This document shows, piece after piece, positions 9,399 to 16,900 of a DNA stretch of 26,126 bases. Origin of the DNA: Acanthaster planci (Eukaryota > Echinodermata > Asteroidea > Valvatida > Acanthasteridae); contig NW_019091468.1 in assembly GCF_001949145.1 (NCBI RefSeq), positions 95,773-121,898 of the forward strand, written 5' to 3'. How positions within the stretch are numbered: the stretch's first letter is position 1; every line of letters starts with the position of its first letter. A program made the translations under genes and the position numbers. A model generated the notes under the pieces. That model did not search any database, was not told the DNA's origin, and was given only the letters and a program-made list of their open reading frames with translations.

Positions 9399-12209
9399 CT
9401 GCAGCGTTAGGAAAACACGGAAGCCCTGCTGTGAATTATCCGGTAGACTACGCTTCCCACCAGGATCAGATTCCATATCACTGTACGCTTGGCTCAGTGC
9501 TAAGAGGTCATTACAACAACAATGTAGTTTTTAAAAATACTCTTAGGGCCTTACTCTGAGAATGAAAGAAATATATTGAAACAATCTCCATTTGTTGTAC
9601 TTTTATTTTCTACTAGTTTTCTTGGGTCAACTTATTTCAATTTCCACAAATTTTGTTGCCCGGTTTCTTGTTTAAAATAGTATTTTCCAGTAGGGATCTT
9701 TTAATGCAATTTTGCAGTAATGGCCTTTTATAACTGACATGACCATATACGTATGCACGCCGAGATGTCTCTCATACCGGTGGGGTATAGTTTCCACACT
9801 ACACATGCCTTTCAATGTACATTTGTGATAATGTATGGCAGGCCTTGATTTAAAAATGGAACCATTACTCGCTCACTGGACTTTTTGTTTTAGCGTTTAA
9901 CTAAGGGCCGGCGACCATTTAGACCCGGTTTGAAAAGGGCCCCCCCGGTAAGCTCGCCCAGTTGCAAAAACCCCTTTCATACCGGCCTGGCTACCGGCCT
10001 GGGATGCTGGACTGGTTGTTGATCTCGAACTTCTTCATCCTGGGGTCTATTGTTTGCAAATACTGGTACATGTAATCTATCCAAGATGGAACCGGCTTGT
10101 GGTTTTTAATCCTTCAGCTCTATACAATGTTTACACTAATCCGCTTAGACCCCTATTCATCTGTGCAAGTATGTTGGGGGAAGCCTTTCATCAGGGACTT
10201 TGAAATGCCAATGTGCAGACAGGCCTTATACCGGCCTGAAGTAGGCTGAATACTGGGCAGGCATTATACCGGGTGGGCTACCGGGGGGGGGCCCTTTTCA
10301 AACCGGGTCTAAATGGTCGCCGTCCCTAACATTGCCTCGCTTTTTTCAAATTCACTATTTCAATCATTATGGTGAAGTCTTCCGATCAATTTCAAAACTT
10401 AAAAGAGGATGAATCACAACTGCCACAATTAAGAATACTTGTTCACCGATATAAATCTGAGAAATCACAGTTTCAAACAGGTGGGTATTTCTTTACCAGT
10501 CCGCCGGGCAAGTTCAATAGTACATTTTACCAGCCCGCAGCAGTCTGTACCAGAATTTGTATGCTGGTCTAGTGCTAAGGTTGAGGCCTGATGTATGGAA
10601 GCCAGTATCTTGTAGCTGCAATCGTTTCGCATAAAGCGAAAACTTTTCAACCTGGGTTGAAAAATCTCAACCCTGGTGCGGAAAAGGCCTGATCTAAATC
10701 CTGATCCAGAACAGGGTTGTTCTCAACCCTGGTTTGGAACAGGGCTGATCTCAACCCTGGTCAGGAACAGGGCTGATCTCAACCCTGGTCTGGAACAGGG
10801 CTGATCTAAATCCTGATCCGGAACAGGGTTGATCTCAACCCTGGTCAGGAACAGGGCTGACCTCAACCCTGGTCCGGAACAGGGCTGATCTCAATCCTCG
10901 TCCTGAACAGGGCAGAGATTTTTCAACCCAGGCTGAAGTCAATCTCGGGGTTGGCACGTCAAGTGTGAATTGTCAGTTTTCAATCCTGCGTCAGCCCCAA
11001 GATTTGTCTCCCGTGAAAAGGTCCAAAGGTGAAAAGGTCCAAATTAGACCAATTGACAGCAGGCCTATCCCCTCACCTGTCTACCATGCTCCTTGAGGAG
11101 CAAGCGTCGGCGATCACATGGACGTCCAGGCCCCTCTCCAGCAGGTCAAGGGTTGTCTGCTGGATGCATGCCTGGGTCTCGATACCGCAGAGGATGACTG
11201 AGCTGGTGCCCGCCTCGGTCAGCTTGTGTTCCACCTCCGGGGTGCACATGGTGAAGCAGGTCTTGGCGATGATGTCGTGGGTGTCACGGTCGATGCCAAT
11301 CTCCGAAACAGTCGGGCCAAGGCCTGTGAAGTGATGTAACCAAAATTATGCAGTTTCCATACGTGTAAAGCTACAGACTTTATGACGATACTTTTTTTCA
11401 CATTTACTTATTCTTCCTGTAACAAGATGTACGGTAGATACTGCATGTTGCAAGTATCAGGCTTTAGGTGTTACATTTGATCACTTTGGACAAAACTTTG
11501 ATTTGATTTATTTGCCTTTCCACCCACAATTAAATAATGATAGAAAGAATAAATGTATGCATTAATACGTAGATAACAATAAAAAAATAAGTAGACGTAA
11601 GAATTAAGATATCAGGACCAGGGCCTATGGCTACATCATACAAAACAAACACACTCATGGAAAGACCAGGGATGATGCAAAAAAGTTGTAAAACATGTAT
11701 TATTTCCATTGTCTAATTGCATTTGGATCTGTTCGTAGTGAGAATCTTCGAAGTTATCTGGGACTAGCAGACAGAGGAGAACACGTAGAACGACATGCGT
11801 ACGTCATACTCAGAAAGTATGTATTTTCTGCGTCCTGAGCATTGCCTAATAATATGCTTAAGACACACGTTCTACGTGTTCTTTTCCGTCCGCCATGTCT
11901 CAGTACCATCTGTGCCTATACATTAACAGTGTACTCTTCACACCACGTTGTGCGCTGCTTAAGTTACACAATGCTGGCCTAAATCTGTTTAGCGCTAGCA
12001 TGGTGCAGCCTGGTTTGTTTACCTTTCGGATATTGCTCGGTCGTGACTATCAGCGGAAGTTTCATGATTTTAGCTGCTTTAAACATCCTCGATGCCACCT
12101 CCACGATCTGAGGGAAGTATCGGATCGTGGGACGGAACTTTTCCTGCATGTCACACAGGAAAAGCGCCGAGTTCTGGATCAAAATTTGTCCGATTCGCCG
12201 CGACGACAT
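9236..12209 (-). CDS. ISOC2: Isochorismatase domain-containing protein (ISOC1/ISOC2 family), complete
   Basis: A cysteine-hydrolase-fold protein of the isochorismatase superfamily; the metabolic substrate of the animal ISOC proteins is not settled. Three minus-strand exons join in frame: 12209-12023, 11323-11077 and 9398-9236 (TAG), giving 198 aa. Seen: [10 protein letters not shown] (Asp20), TEQYPKGLGPTV, AKTCF (Lys83), CGIETQACI (Cys115), [39 protein letters not shown] and [11 protein letters not shown]. Asp20, Lys83 and Cys115 fit the family's catalytic triad. The start at 12209 gives an N-terminus as short as ISOC2 (about 205 aa) and lacks the roughly 100-residue extension of ISOC1, whereas the C-terminus [10 protein letters not shown] resembles ISOC1. 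It may represent the invertebrate form from before, or outside, the vertebrate split; the symbol is therefore approximate. Confidence 0.93.
9902..10329. mobile_element. PIF/Harbinger-like MITE with about 40-bp inverted repeats and TAA target duplication
   Basis: The left end (GGGCCGGCGACCATTTAGAC..., from 9905) and the right end (...GTCTAAATGGTCGCCGTCCC, to 10326) are inverted repeats of about 40 bp with few mismatches, ending in homopolymeric C/G runs. TAA flanks both sides (9902-9904 and 10327-10329). The 422-bp interior has no transposase-like ORF. A three-base TAA target duplication is typical of the PIF/Harbinger superfamily; the class call rests on that and is inference. Confidence 0.75.
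10625..10641. other. Short perfect hairpin next to the 28-bp array
   Basis: TTTCGC and GCGAAA flank a five-base loop ataaa. It lies just outside the left cap of the capped array and may be part of the same element. Confidence 0.4.
10651..10932. repeat. 28-bp tandem array of hairpin units capped by an 18-bp inverted repeat
   Basis: Eight 28-bp units start at 10681, 10709, 10737, 10765, 10793, 10821, 10849 and 10877. The best units contain CAGGGTTGA-TC-TCAACCCTG, an inverted repeat inside each unit. The block is bounded by cctgggttgaaaaatctc (10651-10668) and its exact inverse complement gagatttttcaacccagg (10915-10932). It looks like a foldback-type element or a MITE with expanded internal repeats. 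Confidence 0.9.
11077..11323 (-). CDS. ISOC2: ISOC exon 2: Lys and Cys catalytic residues
   Basis: Acceptor ttcacag, donor GTGAGG. It encodes [14 protein letters not shown] to [11 protein letters not shown], including the AKTCF and GIETQACI motifs. The phases (enters with 2 bases, leaves with 2) agree with both neighbours. Confidence 0.93.
11324..12022 (-). other. ISOC intron 1
   Basis: AT-rich, with a small inverted-repeat element at 11767-11893. The stretch 11500-11660 resembles degenerate retrotransposon tail sequence but nothing definite can be assigned. Confidence 0.5.
11767..11893. mobile_element. Small MITE-like palindromic element
   Basis: agaacacgtagaacg (11778-11792) and cgttctacgtgttct (11868-11882) are perfect 15-bp inverse complements. 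The similarity continues outward imperfectly (gcagacag vs gcggacgg). An inner hairpin CAGAAA/TTTTCTG lies at about 11811-11830. No clear target-site duplication was seen. Confidence 0.5.
12023..12209 (-). CDS. ISOC2: ISOC exon 1 with start codon
   Basis: ATG at 12209 with A at -3; the exon encodes [20 protein letters not shown] to TEQYPK and ends in phase 1 before donor GTAAAC. An out-of-frame upstream ATG at 12219 overlaps this start. Confidence 0.9.
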
Positions 12210-12219
12210 CGTGTCCCAT
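12151..12219 (-). other. Upstream ORF overlapping the ISOC start codon
   Basis: An ATG ten bases upstream of the ISOC start opens a 22-codon frame that overlaps the first 59 nt of the ISOC CDS and ends in TGA. It has G at +4 but C at -3. It is only relevant if transcription starts upstream of 12219. Confidence 0.4.
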
Positions 12220-13996
12220 AAGCTGAATCGTCAACTGACACTTGTACGTACCATGCCACGCCGGCCTGGCTGCCCAGGCAGCTGTATGAGAAGCGCCCTC
12301 AAGAGGAGGCAAGGCAAGTAAGAAAGTTTGCGACAGCGCTGCGTTTGTGTTACACACGAGCTATATATGACCGTACTCACTGTTAATGTTAGCTGAGCAT
12401 GGAGCGCGTATTGGGCGAACTTCAGGAACTTGTGATTGCTGCAGTACGGTGCATCATCATATCATAGGCCTAGCTGCTTAGCGAGACACAGAAAGTAGGT
12501 TGGCTAGTCTTTTTCTCTTTTTCTGTAGTTGGGAGCTATTTGCCAGTTTGTAAGGTTTTTTTTTCTAAATCATGCAAATGTTGTTGGGGTTGTTGGAAGA
12601 CGGGGATTCCCATACTTTCATGTCTATACCTCTGGGGCTTAATAAGTTTGCTGATAATGCTGTGAATGGTGGGTGGGTCGTGATTGCAAGCTGTACATTT
12701 CTTCAATAATGGGGGATTGTATAGATCATGTAGGTAGGCCCGAGGCAGTATGTATGTGGCAAACTTTATTGAACAGCCTTATTGATTTTGTACTCGGCTT
12801 CGTTTTCATTTTTTTTCGCCAGTCTGATTTTAGCGCTCCAGCATGGTTGTGTTGGTATTTCCTCATGTCCATAAATAACTGAAATTACAGAGAACCCCCT
12901 TTTCTATGACGTTCTCTATGTATGTGAAATACACAAGGTTTGATTACAGTTACAGGTCATTGAAGTCGGCCATTTTATTTTGTCGTGAAAATATTCGTGA
13001 AAAACCAGTTGAAATTCACTCTTCTCAACCAGGTCAAAAATCGCATCAGAACGGTCGTTAAAACCATGGATGATTTTATCTTTTTTTCTTCTATTGTATG
13101 ATTGTTTGATTATTTTGTAGTTGATTAGTGAAATTTGACAGGATTTTATCGAGGAGCACGTGGCTTTTTTTGGCCTGCAAGATATGTATGTGATCTCAGT
13201 CTTATGTCTACGTTGTACGATTTTCAGAATGATTTTCCTGCAATTATGGCAATGAAATCATCATTTTTATTACTTCTGATTAAATTGAATAAATTTTCTA
13301 AAGTGTTGGATGTTTTTTTTATTGGAAATGACAGTTTCAACTACGATGTTTGAAGATGAAAAAAATTGTATCATCATGGACATACCCAACGAGAGTGGCG
13401 ATTGGCCAGAGCGCAAAGTGTTAGGCTTAGCGCAGTAGCTTTTGACATGTTTGAAAAATGTGACCTGTCACCACAAAATGAGCTAAAAGTTGAAATTTTC
13501 AAAAATTGAGATATTGGTATTTTTGAATTCAGCAGAAAAAGAGCTTTCCAGTGGCATGTACATGGAACACTTAGGATAAAGTATCAGATGACAATGTGAC
13601 GTTATTCTGGCAGCTTTGCGCCTTTGGCTCTGGCATATTTTCACTATTTTAGACCAGACACAAATAATGCTATTGTCAAAACTGCTGAGAAATTACAGTT
13701 TTAAATATATGATCCTCTGAAATATTTGGAATTAAATAGGAGACGGGTTACTCTTTCCAAATATTACAAACCTCCAAATTTACCTCCACTTCAATATGAC
13801 CCTGAACCCTCAAAACAGGAGAGAGCAGGATGCAGCTTTACTCTCATTTTATCATAACAGGTCACAAATGTCCCAATGTTGTGCACCCATTTTTGACTTT
13901 TCGGTCCACTTTTGGAACTGATCTCAGTGAGATCATCAATTTGATTATTATGTGTCTACTGTTTGTGTATAAATGTGGTCTTTTGTATTATTCCAG
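12210..13996. other. Intergenic region between divergent ISOC and H6PD genes
   Basis: Must hold the ISOC promoter and probably the H6PD promoter plus a 5' non-coding exon. No TATA box or other defined promoter element was recognised with confidence. A MITE-like element occupies 13459-13866. Confidence 0.5.
13459..13866. mobile_element. MITE-like element upstream of H6PD
   Basis: The left end tgtgacctgt (13459-13468) and right end acaggtcaca (13857-13866) are perfect inverse complements, and an inner aaaatgag/ctcatttt pair continues the match imperfectly to about 28 bp. The 408-bp interior shows no coding potential. No target-site duplication was confirmed. Confidence 0.5.
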
Positions 13997-16900
13997 ACTC
14001 CCTCCATGATGAAGGCCATGCACATGAGACTGCTCAAGGTCGCAACCTGCTGCCTTTTGATTGGCTGCGTGGTCATCGTGGTGTTTGTTCACGGTTCGGA
14101 GAAGACCCACCCACCTGTTGTGAGTGTCGTGATCGTCGGCGGCACTGGAGACTTGGCAACGAGATATCTGTGGCAGGGGTTCTTCAGTCTCTACCAAGGC
14201 CAGTGTACATCAAACATGTCAGGGAAAGGGTGGATCAGGGGGGGTGGTGGGGCAAGGAGAAGAGAAGGGGGCCCTGAAAGCATTAATTGGGCATGAGGCC
14301 TGAAGACGTGAATTCAATCCAAAACTGATGCGAGGGTAGAGGTGAACCATGTCATTGCCAAATTTAAAAAATCTGTTCTTACGTTTAGGTCAAAAGAATG
14401 ACTACTCGTTCAACTTCTATGGGGCAGCTAGAATGCCAGCGTCGGAAGGGGACAGCCAGGTAGCAAACATCCTGCAACGTAACGTCTCGTGCGCCAAATC
14501 TGTCCAGCCTGGCCCGGGATGCGAGACACTACTTGACGCTTACAGAGCCAAGGTCTTCTACAGGTAGAGTGGACCATATCTGGATGACTGGATCGTCCTC
14601 CTACCAAATGAAACTCAAGGCCATTTTTCTGAAATGTTTGGGAAGTTTGTATTAAAAAGAGCTAGCCAAGCTTTTTGTTTTTTGGATTAATCACATCATC
14701 AAGTCAAACTTTATTACTCCATAAAAAGGAAATTGCATCGCTCACCGGCTTACAACAATTAGACATCACAAAGACGAGACATAACAAAAACACAAGACAA
14801 AACAATTTTACATTAAACATTAAATCCAAGACCTCAATACGATAACAATAATAGTAAGAGTTACATTTTAATCATGTAAGTAAAAGAAATCGATAACAAC
14901 TAAAAATATGTATGCTTATAACTTAAAGGGGGCCTAATTACAGGTCATTAAAAAACTCAGTCTGGGGCCAATTTCATAGAGCTGCTTAACCACAGAATTT
15001 GCTGAAGCATGCAAAAACCTTACGTTTTTAAAGGATAAAAGCTTAAACTCTATGTGATTGTCGTGCTTACCAAAAGACAGGTACATGTAAACTCCATTGT
15101 AAAACAATATACGTTACAAGAAGGTTTGGTTTGTAACCTAATTTGTCAAGGTTGTCACTATGAAATTGGCCCGTCATCCTGATAAAAATGTACACGAGTT
15201 GACAAATGTTGAGGGTACCCGATTATACACTGTGCATGATTCCTTTGAAGGCCCTGAACTCAAAGTTGCTCTGGCAACTTGCAACTCCTTTTTCGGGTTG
15301 GGTTTATACAAAATAAGTAAATCAGTTGTCTCGCTCGCTCGTCACGCCATCTTGTATTGGCATTGCTGCAGGAAGCTGAAAACGGCCCAAGATTATGCCG
15401 AATTTTGTCGGGAGATGAAACCGGAAGGAGCCAAGGAGCACGGGAGGTTGTTCTACCTGTCCGTGCCGCCGTTTGCGTACGCTGGCATTGCCAAGAATAT
15501 CGCCCAAGGTGAGGCAACAACTGCACGTCAGAATTGAGCCGAGGAATCGGATGCATTGTTCTGATTTTGTTTACCCCAAATGTGAGTCAAAGGTTTGCCT
15601 TGAACTGTCCAGATTCAGTCCCGCAAAATCTTCCACAAACAAAGCAGTGTCACATATATACATCTCAACTCTCAGAGGACTTCCAGCCAGTCCTATTAAA
15701 AAATATCAAGGGCTGGATGTCACCTATGGAAACATAAAGACCTGGTAATAGGACAAATGATCCTTGATGATCTTTTTCCCCCTGATCTTCGATCTTAGGG
15801 TGTCGGCCGGAAGGAGACACCTGGCTCCGCGTCGTCCTGGAAAAGCCATTTGGCCACGACTACGGCTCCGCCCAGGAACTGGCTGCACAGCTGGCAGAAC
15901 ATCTCAGAGAAGAAGAGATCTATCGTATCGATCACTACCTCGGCAAAATAGGTAGGACAAGTCTGACGTAGAGAATTATGGTAAAGGTTTCAGTGTTTTA
16001 TTTAATGCATTTTTTGAAAGTAAACGTACCGTGTTATGATCTGAGTTTGTTTGCAATATTTATGGGGTTCTTTTCATTATTTATAATTATTTTATGTGAA
16101 CCATTTCATCGTAAGTTTGACTTCTCCAATTTTCAAGTGGAACCTGTCTGATAGTAATAAGGAGAGAGCTTTATATATTACCATAATGCAAAGATACGCA
16201 TACATTCCATTCACAAATGTGTAACGGCAGTAGCTGCAATTAGGCCATCTGTTAAATTGCATTCTAAATGACGTCTTATTTTCTCCGTGCCTGAAGTAAG
16301 GATAAGTAGGAGGTGATCAACACTTTGGATACAGGTTCCTGGCAGTTAAACTGTTGCAAAATTGTTGGTGTGTTTTAAGATTTCAGTAGATATCGTTATG
16401 GTATACACCTGTGCACATCTGTGCCTTTGGTGACCTCCAATCCTCTTATTTATCTCAGTTTACATCTAGATAATTTGTTGACACTACTTTAGTTACAAAG
16501 CACTCTTTAAATAATTTCTTAGCTGCATGTATATTTTTAAAGTGAACTTTCGTCGACATGTATGCTGTTGACATGAAACCCAGGGTAGGTGAAATTGCGA
16601 TATGTAGAGTACAAGGGATTGAAATAGGACTGAAAAGTGTTTGACCTACATGTACATTCACCATCTGGCCTGCATTTGGTAATCTTCTGTGTGCAAAGTG
16701 GAAGGTCTTGTTCTGACGTACACGGGGGATTAGTATATGTTCAGTGTCTGACCGTTATCTCACCCTCATAGTACAAGCCTGTCTATTTCTATAGCAGGGA
16801 AGATTAGACAGGGCGAGCTTTATGAGGTACGCTTCAGTGCAGCTGTGATAAGCTGATCAGGATAAGGGTCAGCAACTAGTAGCAATCAGACCTCTACTCC

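Larger units (their letters stand above)
9399..11076 (-). other. ISOC intron 2, host to two inverted-repeat elements
   Basis: No coding exon is missing, since exons 2 and 3 join precisely. The intron holds a PIF/Harbinger-like MITE (9902-10329) and a capped 28-bp hairpin array (10651-10932). Confidence 0.7.
14564..15371 (+). other. H6PD intron 2 with repeat remnants
   Basis: Holds a possible antisense retrotransposon tail (14703-14900) and a MITE-like element (14965-15172); no exon. Confidence 0.55.

Noticed and set aside
12151-12357. 68-codon minus-strand ORF as an alternative N-terminus of ISOC
   Set aside because: It is in a different frame from the isochorismatase domain and ends at 12151, so it can only be an upstream ORF.
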